A stretch of 51,063 nt of DNA from Nitrospirota bacterium (lineage in GTDB: Bacteria; Nitrospirota; Thermodesulfovibrionia; Thermodesulfovibrionales; JdFR-86), in the NCBI GenBank assembly GCA_037386965.1, contig JARRLN010000055.1, positions 1 to 51,063 on the forward strand, read 5' to 3'. Under the pieces are notes generated by a model, which was given only the letters and a program-made list of their open reading frames with translations, ran no database searches and was not told the origin of the DNA. The position numbers were made by a program, and so were the translations under genes. This document shows, piece by piece, positions 9,159 through 17,852 of this stretch. Every line of letters starts with the position of its first letter. The stretch's first letter is position 1.

Positions 9159-10427
9159 ATGGAGCCTCACAGTCCCATCTTGTTTGACATCCTGCTGATC
9201 GCCCTCTGCATCCTGGCCATCGCCGTGATGTCCAGCTCGGAGTCCTCCCTCATCGCGGTCAACAAGATCCGCATCCGGAGCCTCATCGAGAAGGGGGACG
9301 CGCGCGCCCAGGCCGTCCGCAAGGTCATGGACCAGCACGACAAGCTCTTCAGCGCGGTCATCCTCTCGGGCAACCTGTTTACCGTCCTGGCGACCTCCTT
9401 CGGCACGGCGCTGGCCCTGAGGGTCCTGGGACACGAAATGGGCATCATCATCGCCACGGCGGCCATGACCTTCCTGACCGTCGTCTTCGGGGAGCTGACC
9501 CCCAAGACCTTCGGCGTTACCCATGCCGAGCGGGTCTCCCTGGCGCTGGCCAAGCCCCTGGCCCTTTACATACGCGTCCTGACGCCCTTCATATGGGTGT
9601 TCAGCGTCTCGGCGAACTTCATCCTGAGGCTGTTCGGCGTCAAGGAGCGTCCCCCCTCCCCGTACGTGACGGAGGAGGAAATAAGGGCGATGATAAGCAT
9701 CGGCGGCGAGGAGGGGGCGATAGAGGAAGAAGAAAGGAAGATGCTGCACCGCGTCTTCGAGTTCGGCGATACGGAGGTCTCCGAGGTCATGGTCCCCCGC
9801 ACCGACATGGTCACCATCCCGGAGGACGCCACCGTGGGGGAGTCCATGAAGCTGGTGGCCGAGAAGGGATACTCGCGCTATCCGGTCATCAAGGACAACG
9901 TCGACAACGTCAGGGGCATCCTGTACATCAAGGACCTCCTCATAAGCATGGCCCAGGCAACCATAGAGAACCTCTCCGTCAGCAACTACATGCGCGAGGC
10001 TTACTACATCCCCGAAAACAAGATGGTCACGGAGCTTCTGGACGACATGCAGAAGAAGAAGTTCCACATTGCCGTGGTCATGGACGAGTACGGGGGCACC
10101 GCGGGGCTGGTGACCCTGGAGGACATCGTGGAGGAAATCGTGGGGGGCCTTCAGGACGAGTTCGAGATGCTGGAGACCATAAAGGACGTGGAGATAATCG
10201 ACGAGCGCACCTTCATCGTCTCGGGCCAGACCGGCCTGGACGAGATAAACGAGCTGGCCGGCACCAACGTGCAGAGCGAGGACTTCAATACCATCGGGGG
10301 CTACGTCTTCGGCCTCTTCGGCCGCCTGCCCAAGGTGGGCGAGCAGGTCCGCACCCACGACCTCCGCTTCCTGGTCATGGACATGGAGGACAGGAAGATC
10401 TCCAGGGTGAAGATGACGAAGCTCTGA
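9159..10427 (+). CDS. CNNM/CorC-HlyC family membrane protein with CBS domains
   Basis: A 422-residue protein with the standard order DUF21 membrane domain (three or four hydrophobic segments within residues 5-145), two CBS domains (about residues 200-320, including VPRTDMVTIPEDATV and VVMDEYGGTAGLVTLEDIVEEIVG) and a C-terminal CorC_HlyC domain (about residues 335-420). Members are linked to magnesium or cobalt efflux and are often mislabelled haemolysins. It begins 9 bases after the isocitrate dehydrogenase stop. All parts are intact and of usual length. The transported ion cannot be told from sequence. Confidence 0.9.
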   Translation: MEPHSPILFDILLIALCILAIAVMSSSESSLIAVNKIRIRSLIEKGDARAQAVRKVMDQHDKLFSAVILSGNLFTVLATSFGTALALRVLGHEMGIIIATAAMTFLTVVFGELTPKTFGVTHAERVSLALAKPLALYIRVLTPFIWVFSVSANFILRLFGVKERPPSPYVTEEEIRAMISIGGEEGAIEEEERKMLHRVFEFGDTEVSEVMVPRTDMVTIPEDATVGESMKLVAEKGYSRYPVIKDNVDNVRGILYIKDLLISMAQATIENLSVSNYMREAYYIPENKMVTELLDDMQKKKFHIAVVMDEYGGTAGLVTLEDIVEEIVGGLQDEFEMLETIKDVEIIDERTFIVSGQTGLDEINELAGTNVQSEDFNTIGGYVFGLFGRLPKVGEQVRTHDLRFLVMDMEDRKISRVKMTKL

Positions 10428-10493
10428 TTGCCCGCGCCTCCTGCCGTCTCGCCGTCCGTGGCAATCCCCCTCCGCCCCCTGCTACAATTTTTC

Positions 10494-12257
10494 ATGCGCT
10501 TCGTGGACGTCGTCTTCCCCCTCTCCCTGGGCCCTCTGACCTACCGGGTGCCGGAGCGCCTCCAAGGCGCGGTGGCGCCGGGCGTCTTCGTGGAGGCGCC
10601 CCTCAAAAAGTCACTCAAGCGGGGCGTCGTCCTCAGGGAGGCCGGTCAGGAGCAGGAGGGGGCGCGGGACATCCACGCCGTGGCCCTCGCGGGGGAGGGA
10701 TTGAGTGCTCCCCTTCTGAAACTCCTCCAGTGGATGGCGGGCTATTATTTCGCCAGCGAGGGGATGGTGCTTAAAAGCGCCTATCCCCGGGAGCTCCTTG
10801 AGCCCGTGGTCCCCCGGGGCCAGGGCAAGGCGGCGGCAGCCGCGGCGGGGCATGCGTTGCCCCTGGCCCCGCTCAAGCCGGAGGACACAGGCGCCCTGGA
10901 TGAGATGGCCGAGAGAGCCCGAAAGGGGTACTACCGGACGTTTCTGCTTCACGCCCCCTCGGTGGCCTATGAGGTCTCCTTTGTCCTGGAGGCCGCGAAG
11001 CGGCTGGGTAACGTGCTCGTCCTTGTCCCGGACCATGCCGGGGTGAGGCGCCTGGCCCCCCTCCTGGAGGAGGCGGCCCCGGGCCGCCTGGCCCTTTACC
11101 ACAGCGGCCTGAGCAGGGGGCTCCGCTCCCGCGCCCTCCGGCGCATCGCCTCCGGGGAGGCCGACGTCGTCCTGGGCAGCAGGATGGCCGTCTTCGCACC
11201 CCTGAACCGGGTCTCCCTCATCGCCGTCCTTCAGGAGGAAAGCCCCGCGTACAAGGAGGAGGGAGGCGTGCTTTACGGCGGCAGGGACGTGGCCGTGATG
11301 CGCGGCTACCTGGAGGGGGCCCCGGTGCTTCTGACGTCGGTCTGCCCCTCCGTGGAGTCCTGGTTCAACGCCCGGGAGGGGAAGTACACGCTTCTGGACC
11401 GCTCCCGCGCAGGGGGGCGGCCCCGGGTGCGCGTCATCGACATGCGCGGCTCGGAGGCCCCCGTCTCCCGCTCCCTCAAGGAGGCCGCCCGGAAGCGGCT
11501 CCATCAGGGGGAGAGGGCCATGTTCTACATAAACCGCACGGGCTACTCCATCCTCCGGTGCGGGGAGTGCGGCCTGCTGCTCACCTGCGAAAGATGTGCG
11601 GTGCCCCTGGTCTTTCATAAGAGAAGCCACGCCCTCCGGTGCCACTCGTGCGCGGCGGAGACGCGGCCCCCGGAGACCTGTCCCCGGTGCGGCGGGGCGG
11701 CGTTTCTCTCCCCGGGGGCGGGGCTCGAGCGCGTGCAGGAAGACCTGGAGGAGCTCGCCCCCGTCTCGGTCAAGGCCAGGGACCGGAAGAGCCTCACGGT
11801 GCTTGAGGCAGGCAGCGCGGCCGTGGGCACCAAGACCCTCATCCGGGGCATGGGCCTTACCGGCGCCTTCTCGCTGGCCGGCGTCATAAACGCCGACGCC
11901 TTTCTCACCCTGCCGGACTTCCGCGCCGGGGAGCGGGCTTTCGCGGACCTCGTCTACGCCGCGGAGAAGGTCGCCCCGGCCGGCCCGGCTGGCCCTGATA
12001 ACGGCGGAGGCCGAAGGGTCAGCCCCGTCCCTGCCCCCGCTCCGGGGGGAGGCCGAGGTCATGGGCCCCCTGCCGGCGGTGAACAAGAGGGGCCGGAAGG
12101 TCTTCAAGGTCCTGGTCAAGGCCCCCGGGCGCGCAGGGCTCACGGCGGCGGTGCGGGCAGTCCTCAGAGCATGGAGGGGCAGGCGCCTTGCCGTGGATGT
12201 GGACCCGGCCTCCCTCTGACTAACCCGGCCAACGCCGGGCGCGGCCCGGTACGATAG
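10494..12257 (+). CDS. priA: PriA-like primosomal protein, helicase motifs degenerate, 3' end frameshifted
   Basis: The order of PriA is recognisable: N-terminal DNA-binding domain (VFPLSLGPLTYRVP), helicase lobe 1, two zinc knuckles (CGECG, CERC, CHSC, CPRCGG) and lobe 2. However the Walker A GVTGSGKT is replaced by HAPSVAYE, DEEH by QEES, and GSATP by TSVCP, so ATP hydrolysis is unlikely. After about 11965 the sequence becomes low complexity in this frame. The expected PriA C-terminus (ARLALITAEAEG, then a VDVDPASL end) lies in another frame and stops at 12217-12219. Motif VI (AGRAGR) and roughly 45-55 residues around it are missing. The in-frame stop at 12255-12257 lies inside a repeat element. 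ATG 10494 is chosen for the MRFVDVVFPL start; 10428 is an upstream GTG/TTG-type alternative. Confidence 0.75.
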   Translation: MRFVDVVFPLSLGPLTYRVPERLQGAVAPGVFVEAPLKKSLKRGVVLREAGQEQEGARDIHAVALAGEGLSAPLLKLLQWMAGYYFASEGMVLKSAYPRELLEPVVPRGQGKAAAAAAGHALPLAPLKPEDTGALDEMAERARKGYYRTFLLHAPSVAYEVSFVLEAAKRLGNVLVLVPDHAGVRRLAPLLEEAAPGRLALYHSGLSRGLRSRALRRIASGEADVVLGSRMAVFAPLNRVSLIAVLQEESPAYKEEGGVLYGGRDVAVMRGYLEGAPVLLTSVCPSVESWFNAREGKYTLLDRSRAGGRPRVRVIDMRGSEAPVSRSLKEAARKRLHQGERAMFYINRTGYSILRCGECGLLLTCERCAVPLVFHKRSHALRCHSCAAETRPPETCPRCGGAAFLSPGAGLERVQEDLEELAPVSVKARDRKSLTVLEAGSAAVGTKTLIRGMGLTGAFSLAGVINADAFLTLPDFRAGERAFADLVYAAEKVAPAGPAGPDNGGGRRVSPVPAPAPGGGRGHGPPAGGEQEGPEGLQGPGQGPRARRAHGGGAGSPQSMEGQAPCRGCGPGLPLTNPANAGRGPVR

Positions 12258-12322
12258 AACATCGAAACGCCTTGCTCTAGGAATGGCCGGGTTTAATGTT
12301 TAAAAGGGGCACTGGTGCCCCT
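12231..12322 (+). repeat. Composite REP-like repeat, copy A
   Basis: A GGGC-CGGCCC hairpin, a GATAGAAC segment, GGCCGGGTTTAATGTTTAAA and a GGGGCACTGGTGCCCC palindrome. The same order recurs at 29531-29615 with about 80 percent identity by eye. It overlaps the out-of-frame tail of priA. Confidence 0.7.
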
Positions 12323-12362
12323 AGTGTGGCGTTCCCGAAATACTTCGCAGAAATTCTCCGAC

Positions 12363-12437
12363 GTCATTCCCCGACTTGATCGGGGAATCCAGTCTTTTCA
12401 AAAATTTCTGGGTTGTCCGGTCAAGCCGGACAATGAC
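12363..12437. repeat. Palindromic ATTCCCC/GGGGAAT interspersed element, copy 1
   Basis: A 75-bp element bounded by GTCATT and AATGAC. It contains two hairpins, CCCCGACTTGATCGGGG and TCCGGTCAAGCCGGA, with CCAG/CTGG inner flanks, so the halves are imperfect inverted copies. Related copies lie at 25781-25884 and, degraded, at 21811-21878. The design resembles dRS3-type repeats of other bacteria. Confidence 0.75.
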
Positions 12438-12501
12438 AAATACATTTGGGACGCCACACGAATAAAATTAGCTCGTTGGAGGCTGACTGGTTAGCTGTTC
12501 A

Positions 12502-13452
12502 TTAAAGCAGTGCGGTTTTCGTACGGGAGAGGATGTCCCTGGCCCGCTCGACGTCCTTCTGGATTTCTTCTTTGAGCTCCTCGGCGGAGCCGAACCTGCG
12601 CTCCTCCCGGATGCGCTCTATGAAGCCCACGCGGACCCTCCTGCCCCTGAGCCCCCCGCCCCGGTAGCCAAAGAGGTGCACCTCCAGGGAGAGCGCCTCC
12701 TGGTCGAAGGTGGGGTTGGTCCCTATGTTGGCCACGCCGTCATAGGGCCTGCCCCCTACCGCGGCCCGCACGGCATAGACGCCGTCTCGGGGGATGAGCT
12801 CGCTTTGGGTGGCCAGGTTGGCCGTGGGCGTGCCCAGGAGCCGGGCCCCCCTGCCCGCCCCCGGCACCACCGTGCCCTCGATGGCATAAGGACGGCCCAG
12901 AAGCTCGGCTGCCTTTTTCACGTTGCCGTTTGTGAGGACGATGCGGATGCGGCTTGAGCTGACCACCTTGCCGTACCGGGTGACGTTGCGCACCACCTTG
13001 ACTCCGAAGCCGTATTTCCTCCCCCTTCGCCTCAGAAGCCCCGTGGTGCCGCTCTTGCCCTTGCCGAAGGCATAGCCGTGCCCCACGATGACGGTGCGCG
13101 CCCGGAGGTTTTGCACCAGGACGTCCCGGATGAAGTCGTCGGGGAGGAGCTTGGAGAACTCCCTGGAGAAATCGATGAACAGGACGTGCCCGATGCCGTA
13201 GTGCCCGAGGAGGCGGGCCTTGTCCTCCGCGGTGGTCAGGAGCTTGAGCCCCCTCTCCGGCGCCAGCACGCGCACCGGATGGGGCTCGAAGGTGATGGCC
13301 ATGGTGGGTGCGCCCTGGAGCCGCCGGGCCTCCTCCATGACGGCGCGGACTATCTTCTGATGGCCCACGTGCACGCCGTCGAAGTTGCCGATGGTGAGCA
13401 CCGCGCCGCGGTGCCCGTCCCGGACCGCATCGAGACCGTGAAGGACCTCCAT
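12502..13452 (-). CDS. ribF: Bifunctional riboflavin kinase / FAD synthetase
   Basis: A 316-residue protein that converts riboflavin to FMN and FMN to FAD. The N-terminal nucleotidyltransferase domain has GNFDGVHVGHQ (residues about 22-32), the ITFEPHPVRVL segment, a GHGYAFGKGKSG motif and VSSSRIR. The C-terminal kinase domain starts near residue 185 and has LGTPTANL, DGVYAV and GVANIGTNPTF, ending with the usual LFGYRG and IREERRF. Length is normal. The ATG at 13452 overlaps the coaE stop (TGATG), so the two are cotranscribed, giving a coenzyme-biosynthesis pair. Confidence 0.95.
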   Translation of the reverse strand: MEVLHGLDAVRDGHRGAVLTIGNFDGVHVGHQKIVRAVMEEARRLQGAPTMAITFEPHPVRVLAPERGLKLLTTAEDKARLLGHYGIGHVLFIDFSREFSKLLPDDFIRDVLVQNLRARTVIVGHGYAFGKGKSGTTGLLRRRGRKYGFGVKVVRNVTRYGKVVSSSRIRIVLTNGNVKKAAELLGRPYAIEGTVVPGAGRGARLLGTPTANLATQSELIPRDGVYAVRAAVGGRPYDGVANIGTNPTFDQEALSLEVHLFGYRGGGLRGRRVRVGFIERIREERRFGSAEELKEEIQKDVERARDILSRTKTALL

Positions 13453-14048
13453 CAGTTCCCGCCGTCCGAAGCAGCCCTCAGGGAGGCGCAGATTTGCCGG
13501 ACCTGGCGCCGCGTCTCCTCCAGGGTGCCTCCATTGTCTATGGCGTAGTCGGCGCGGCGTATCTTCTCGTGGGTGGGAAGTTGAACCGAGTGGCGCAGCA
13601 TGACGTCCTCGCGGCTTATGCCCTTGCGCTTCATCCTCTCGAGCACCGTGTGGTAGTCCGCATAGACGGCGACGCTCTTGTGGAACTTCTTCTCATAGCC
13701 CCTCTCGAAAAGAAGGGGCACCTCCACCACCGCAAGTGCGGCGCGGGCCCTGCCCAGGGCCTCTTGAATCCGGCTGAACACCAGGGGGTGAAGGGCCTCT
13801 TCCACGGCCTCCCGCCTGTGCCGGTCCATGAAGATGATGCGGGCCACCAGGCGCTTGTCTATGCGGCCCTCCCCGTCCAGGGCCAGGTCGCCGATTATCT
13901 CACGCACCCGTTCCTTGACGGAAGGCTCCTCCAGAAGCTCCGCCACGATGTCGTCGGCGCTCAGGGTGTAGGCCCCGCACTCCCTGAACAGCTCAAGCAC
14001 CGTGGACTTTCCCATGCCGAAATTCCCCGTAAGGGCGACGACAAGCAT
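13452..14048 (-). CDS. coaE: Dephospho-CoA kinase
   Basis: A 198-residue kinase that adds the 3'-phosphate in the last step of CoA synthesis. It has a P-loop GNFGMGKST (residues 8-16), in place of the common GGIGSGKS, then LSADDIV with the substrate-binding Asp, the HPLV motif, VEVPLLFE and a C-terminal ADYAIDNGG segment. The frame stays open for another 2 kb upstream (to 16268) on this strand, but that extension is GC-driven and antisense to two good genes. ATG 14048 gives the standard MLVVALTG start. It overlaps ribF by one base and is divergent from the YtkA-domain gene at 14175. Confidence 0.94.
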   Translation of the reverse strand: MLVVALTGNFGMGKSTVLELFRECGAYTLSADDIVAELLEEPSVKERVREIIGDLALDGEGRIDKRLVARIIFMDRHRREAVEEALHPLVFSRIQEALGRARAALAVVEVPLLFERGYEKKFHKSVAVYADYHTVLERMKRKGISREDVMLRHSVQLPTHEKIRRADYAIDNGGTLEETRRQVRQICASLRAASDGGN

Positions 14049-14174
14049 GGGTGATATTATACATGAGGACCGGGGCTTCCGGTCTCCGGTCCTTTCCTCT
14101 ACAATATAGGAAAAGGACGCGGGCGGGCCCCCGGGGAGAGGGTCGCGCGCGCTCCGCCGGAAAGGAGGCTTCAC

Positions 14175-14972
14175 ATGCGGAGGCCCGTGTTTGTCGTTTT
14201 CCTTTTCCTTTTGGCCGGGCCGGCCTTTGCGTCCCCGGGGGTAACCAAGCACTACGAGGCGAGCCGTCTTCAGATGGGGCAGAACGGCGTGTTCAGCGTG
14301 GAGCTCCTCGTGCCGGAGGGAGGGCTGGCCATGGGGCTGAACAGCGTGGATGTCATCGTCCATGACCGGGAAGACCGGGACATCGCCGGAGCGGAGGTGA
14401 CCGTCACCCCCTGGATGCCGGAGATGGGCCACGGCGTGCACGCCCGGCCCACCGTGATGGAGCGCGGGGGAGGCCTGTACACCGTGTCGGACCTGATGCT
14501 CACCATGACGGGGCACTGGGAGCTCCGCATAGGGGTGAAGATGGGAGAAAGGGAAGACCAGGTGGTCTTCGACTTCCCCCACGTGGGGGCCGGGGAGGAG
14601 GGCGTCGAGGGCACAGCACCGGCGGAGAAGCTCGACCTCTCCCGGAGCGTCCTCTCCGAGGAGAAGGTTTTCCGGGTCTCCTACACGCCCTCCCCCGACC
14701 CGCCGCCCGTGGGCCGGATACATGGCTGGACCCTCACGGTGACCTCCCCCGAGGGTGAGCCGGTTACCGGGGCGAAGATAACCGTGGTAGGCGACATGCC
14801 CGAGCACGGCCACGGCCTGCCCACCGAACCCGAAGTCACCGGCGAGCTGGGCGAGGGGCGCTACCTGGTGGAGGGAATGAAGTTCTCCATGCCCGGCTGG
14901 TGGGTGGTCAGCTTTGGCATCGAGGCGGGAGAGCGCGCCGACAGTGCGCGGTTCAACCTGATGGTGCGGTAG
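14175..14972 (+). CDS. Exported protein with two YtkA-like domains
   Basis: A 265-residue protein with a clear signal peptide (Arg-Arg, hydrophobic core, cleavage near AFA-S at residue 20). The mature part contains two similar beta-sandwich domains. Domain 1 has TPWMPEMGHG (about residues 77-86) and domain 2 has VGDMPEHGHG (about 203-212), each followed by a Gly-Tyr/Leu strand and a Trp-x-x-x-x-Gly strand. This matches the YtkA/FixH-like family, where Met/His clusters are compatible with copper or haem binding. A single-domain relative lies at 43535-43924. The next gene, 9 bases on, is a di-haem peroxidase, so a periplasmic redox or metal function is inferred. Confidence 0.8.
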   Translation: MRRPVFVVFLFLLAGPAFASPGVTKHYEASRLQMGQNGVFSVELLVPEGGLAMGLNSVDVIVHDREDRDIAGAEVTVTPWMPEMGHGVHARPTVMERGGGLYTVSDLMLTMTGHWELRIGVKMGEREDQVVFDFPHVGAGEEGVEGTAPAEKLDLSRSVLSEEKVFRVSYTPSPDPPPVGRIHGWTLTVTSPEGEPVTGAKITVVGDMPEHGHGLPTEPEVTGELGEGRYLVEGMKFSMPGWWVVSFGIEAGERADSARFNLMVR

Positions 14973-14981
14973 GAGGCGCGG

Positions 14982-16250
14982 ATGAGGCGCTCCGCAAAAG
15001 GGGTGGCTGTCCTGGCGCTTGCCGCCTGGGCGGTGCTGCTGGCCTCCCGGGCGGTGCAGGCCGGAGAGGCACAGGCGTGGAGCGATGCTCAGGTAGCAAC
15101 GCTCCGCTCCCTCTGGCTGGGCTCCCTTTCGCCCCTGCCCGACGACCCCTCGAACGCCTATGATACGGACCCCCGGGCGGCCCGCCTGGGCCGCGAGCTT
15201 TTCTTCGACACGCGCTTGAGCGGCAACCGGCGGGTCTCCTGCGCCACCTGCCACCGCGCCGACTATTCCTTCACCGACAACCTTCCCCTGGCCCACGGCA
15301 TAGGCACCGGCCCGCGGCGCACCATGCCGCTTGCGGGGACCGCGTACCAGGCGTGGTTTTTCTGGGACGGCCGGAAGGACAGCCTGTGGTCGCAGGCCCT
15401 GGGGCCCATCGAAAACCCCCTGGAGCACGGGTTCAGCCGGACCCTGTGCTTCATGGTCATCCACGAGCACTACAAGGAGCCCTACGAGCAGGTTTTCGGC
15501 CCCCTGCCTCCCCTGACCGAGGAGGACTGGCCCCTTAACGCCCGGCCCGCCCCCGAGGACCCCACGGCCCTGAAGGCCTGGGTGACCATGACCCCGGAGA
15601 TGCGCCGGGACGTAAACCGCGTCTACGTCAACATGGGCAAGGCCATCGCGGCCTACGTCCGGACCATCGTGCCCGGCCCCTCCCGCTTCGACCGGTACGT
15701 GGAGGCCCTGCTCAAGGGCGACGAAAAGGAGATGAAGGAGGCCCTCAGCGACGCCGAGGTCAGGGGGCTCCGCCTTTTCATCGGCAAAGCCAAGTGCCTC
15801 AATTGCCATAACGGCCCCCTTTTTACGAACGGAGACTTCCACGACGTGGGCCTTCCCCACGGGGAAGACCGGGGGCGCGCCGACGGCATACCGCAGGTGC
15901 TGCGGGACGAGTTCAACTGCCTGAGCCCCCATAGCGACGCCGAGCCGCGCCAGTGCGCGGAGCTTCGCTTCATCGATACGGACACGGAGAAATACGCCTA
16001 CACCTTCAAGACCCCCTCCCTGAGGAACGTGGCCCTGCGCCCGCCCTACATGCACAGCGGGCATTTCAGCCGCCTCGTCGACGTGCTTGCCTTCTACCGG
16101 GAATCGGCCAGCGGTGACACCCCGGCCGGGCACGGGCCCAGCCTCGAGCACGGCGCCCTCACCGACGAGGAAATACGGGCCCTGGAGGCCTTTCTGCATG
16201 CCCTGAGCGGCCCCATAGAGGAGAGGACGCCCGGGGAGAGCCCTCGTTAA
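14982..16250 (+). CDS. Di-haem cytochrome c peroxidase / MauG family protein
   Basis: A 422-residue periplasmic protein with a signal peptide ending near residue 28 (VQA-GEA). Two haem c motifs are present, CATCH (Cys87, Cys90, His91) and CLNCH (Cys272, Cys275, His276), with the RLGRELFFDTRLSGN and KTPSLRNVALRPPYMHSG segments typical of bacterial cytochrome c peroxidases. The family reduces hydrogen peroxide, or in MauG oxidises a partner protein. Length is larger than the usual 330-360 residues because of an insert around residues 150-215. It is cotranscribed with the YtkA-domain gene. The specific partner is unknown. Confidence 0.9.
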   Translation: MRRSAKGVAVLALAAWAVLLASRAVQAGEAQAWSDAQVATLRSLWLGSLSPLPDDPSNAYDTDPRAARLGRELFFDTRLSGNRRVSCATCHRADYSFTDNLPLAHGIGTGPRRTMPLAGTAYQAWFFWDGRKDSLWSQALGPIENPLEHGFSRTLCFMVIHEHYKEPYEQVFGPLPPLTEEDWPLNARPAPEDPTALKAWVTMTPEMRRDVNRVYVNMGKAIAAYVRTIVPGPSRFDRYVEALLKGDEKEMKEALSDAEVRGLRLFIGKAKCLNCHNGPLFTNGDFHDVGLPHGEDRGRADGIPQVLRDEFNCLSPHSDAEPRQCAELRFIDTDTEKYAYTFKTPSLRNVALRPPYMHSGHFSRLVDVLAFYRESASGDTPAGHGPSLEHGALTDEEIRALEAFLHALSGPIEERTPGESPR

Positions 16251-16353
16251 GCCCTCCGCCAGCGGCAAAAGAGGATATACAATGCGTTTGCCAGCGGTAG
16301 CCCGCTTTGATAGACTTTCACTGAGGCCGGAAGGCCCTTGCGGCCGCGGCTAG

Positions 16354-16383
16354 CTTGACAATGATATACTCAAGAATTATTAT
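16354..16383 (+). promoter_or_regulatory. Consensus promoter with embedded HspR operator (HAIR)
   Basis: TTGACA (16355-16360) and TATTAT (16378-16383) are spaced exactly 17 bases. The sequence CTTGACA-N7-ACTCAAG (16354-16374) matches the HAIR consensus CTTGAGT-N7-ACTCAAG at 12 of 14 positions. The operator covers the -35 box and most of the spacer. It sits 21 bases before dnaJ, and hspR is the second gene, so negative autoregulation lifted on heat shock is the expected control. Confidence 0.85.
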
Positions 16384-16404
16384 AAGAGCTGAGGCAAGAG
16401 ACAT

Positions 16405-17487
16405 ATGGCACGCGTCAAGGATTACTACGACATACTGGGCGTCAAAAAGGATGCCGGCCCGGACGACATAAAGAAGGCCTACCGGAAGCTCGCCCGGAAG
16501 TACCATCCCGACGTCAACCCCGGCGACAAGCACGCCGAGGAAAAGTTCAAGGAGGTCAGCGAGGCCTACGCCGTCCTGGGCGACCCCAAGAAAAGGGAGG
16601 AGTACGACAACTACGGCAAGTCGCCCTTCACGGGGGCCGAGTTCCAGGGCGGCGTGCCGCCTTTCGAGGATATCTTCGAGTTCGGTTTCGGGGACGTGTT
16701 CTCGGACATCTTCGGCGGGAGGGCAGGCGCCGGGACCCATCCGGGCATGCGCGTGCGCCAGGGGGCGGACATCGCCGCCGAGGTGGAGGTCTCCCTCGAG
16801 GAGGCGTTCTCGGGCGTGACCAGGCAGATGACCTTCGCCCGGGAGGTCTCCTGTCAGGCCTGCGGGGGCACGGGCGTGGAGTCCGCGGAGACCTGTCCCG
16901 CCTGCAAGGGAACCGGGACGGTCCAGAGCTCCAAGGGGTTTTTCCGCGTGGCCGGCCGTTGCCGGGAGTGTGGGGGGACGGGGCAGAAGGTGCTGAAGAC
17001 CTGCCCCGCCTGCGGTGGGCAGGGGCGGACCCTGAAGACCGAGACCCTCAACGTCAAGATTCCCGCCGGTGTGGACACCGGCTCCATGGTGCGCCTGAGG
17101 GGCAAGGGAAACGACGGCGTGGGCGGCGGCCCCCCGGGGGACCTCCGCCTGAAGATAAAAGTCCGGCCCCATCCCGTCTTCGAGCGCAAGGGCGACGACA
17201 TCCATATGAAGCTCCCCCTGACCTTCCCCGAGGCCGCCCTGGGGGCCAAGGTGGACGTTCCCACCCTGGACGGCACCGCCAAGATGACGGTGCCGGCGAC
17301 TACACAGGGCAACCAGCGCTTCAAGCTCACCGGCAAGGGGATGACCAGGCCCGCAGGAGGCCGGGGAGACATGTACGTGGAGGCCGTCATCGTCGTCCCC
17401 AGGCATCTTGACCAGAAGGCCAGGGAGGCCGTCCAGGCCCTGAGCAGTGCGTACAACGGGGACCCGAGAAAGGGGTTGAGGAAATGA
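16405..17487 (+). CDS. dnaJ: Chaperone DnaJ
   Basis: A 360-residue type I J-protein. It has the J-domain (residues 5-70, [10 protein letters not shown] with the HPD motif), a Gly/Phe-rich linker, four zinc-centre repeats ([32 protein letters not shown] at about residues 150-210) and the two C-terminal substrate-binding domains. It stimulates DnaK ATPase and delivers unfolded proteins. Here it is first in a dnaJ-hspR-clpB operon rather than beside dnaK, an arrangement also known from HspR-controlled genomes. The hspR ATG overlaps its stop by four bases. Confidence 0.94.
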   Translation: MARVKDYYDILGVKKDAGPDDIKKAYRKLARKYHPDVNPGDKHAEEKFKEVSEAYAVLGDPKKREEYDNYGKSPFTGAEFQGGVPPFEDIFEFGFGDVFSDIFGGRAGAGTHPGMRVRQGADIAAEVEVSLEEAFSGVTRQMTFAREVSCQACGGTGVESAETCPACKGTGTVQSSKGFFRVAGRCRECGGTGQKVLKTCPACGGQGRTLKTETLNVKIPAGVDTGSMVRLRGKGNDGVGGGPPGDLRLKIKVRPHPVFERKGDDIHMKLPLTFPEAALGAKVDVPTLDGTAKMTVPATTQGNQRFKLTGKGMTRPAGGRGDMYVEAVIVVPRHLDQKAREAVQALSSAYNGDPRKGLRK

Positions 17488-17852
17488 TCACCAGGGACAA
17501 AGACAGGCCGATGTACATGATAAGCGTCGTCGCCCGGATGCTCAGCGTCCACCCTCAGACCCTCAGGCTGTACGAGCGCGAGGGGTTCGTCCGTCCCCAC
17601 CGGCAGGGGGGGCAGAGGCTATACTCCGAAACGGACGTCGAGAGGCTCAGCCTCATCCTCGAGCTGACGCGCACCCTCGGGGTCAACAAGGCCGGAGTGG
17701 ACATCATCCTCCGGATGCGCCGCCGCCTGGAGATGCTGCAGCGGGAGGTGGAGCACATGCTCCAGGGCATGGAGGAGAGCACCCGGAGCAGGTTCGAATA
17801 CAAGCTCAGGGAAATTCTACTGGAAGAGGAACGGAACAATGAGAATGGATAA
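17484..17852 (+). CDS. hspR: HspR, MerR-family heat-shock repressor
   Basis: A 122-residue regulator. The MerR-type helix-turn-helix is at about residues 11-45 ([20 protein letters not shown]) with the following wing ([14 protein letters not shown]), then a coiled coil with Glu/Arg/Met-rich heptads. HspR represses chaperone genes through HAIR sites and uses DnaK as co-repressor in actinobacteria. The HAIR-like site at 16354-16374 fits. A start at ATG 17511 is possible, which would remove nine residues; ATG 17484 is preferred because GAGG precedes it and it overlaps dnaJ by four bases. The clpB start lies 14 bases before its stop. Confidence 0.92.
   Translation: MITRDKDRPMYMISVVARMLSVHPQTLRLYEREGFVRPHRQGGQRLYSETDVERLSLILELTRTLGVNKAGVDIILRMRRRLEMLQREVEHMLQGMEESTRSRFEYKLREILLEEERNNENG

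Noticed and set aside
14049-16268. Very long minus-strand open frame extending coaE to over 900 codons
   Set aside because: It is antisense to two well-supported genes, has no family features beyond coaE, and is explained by high GC content removing stop codons.
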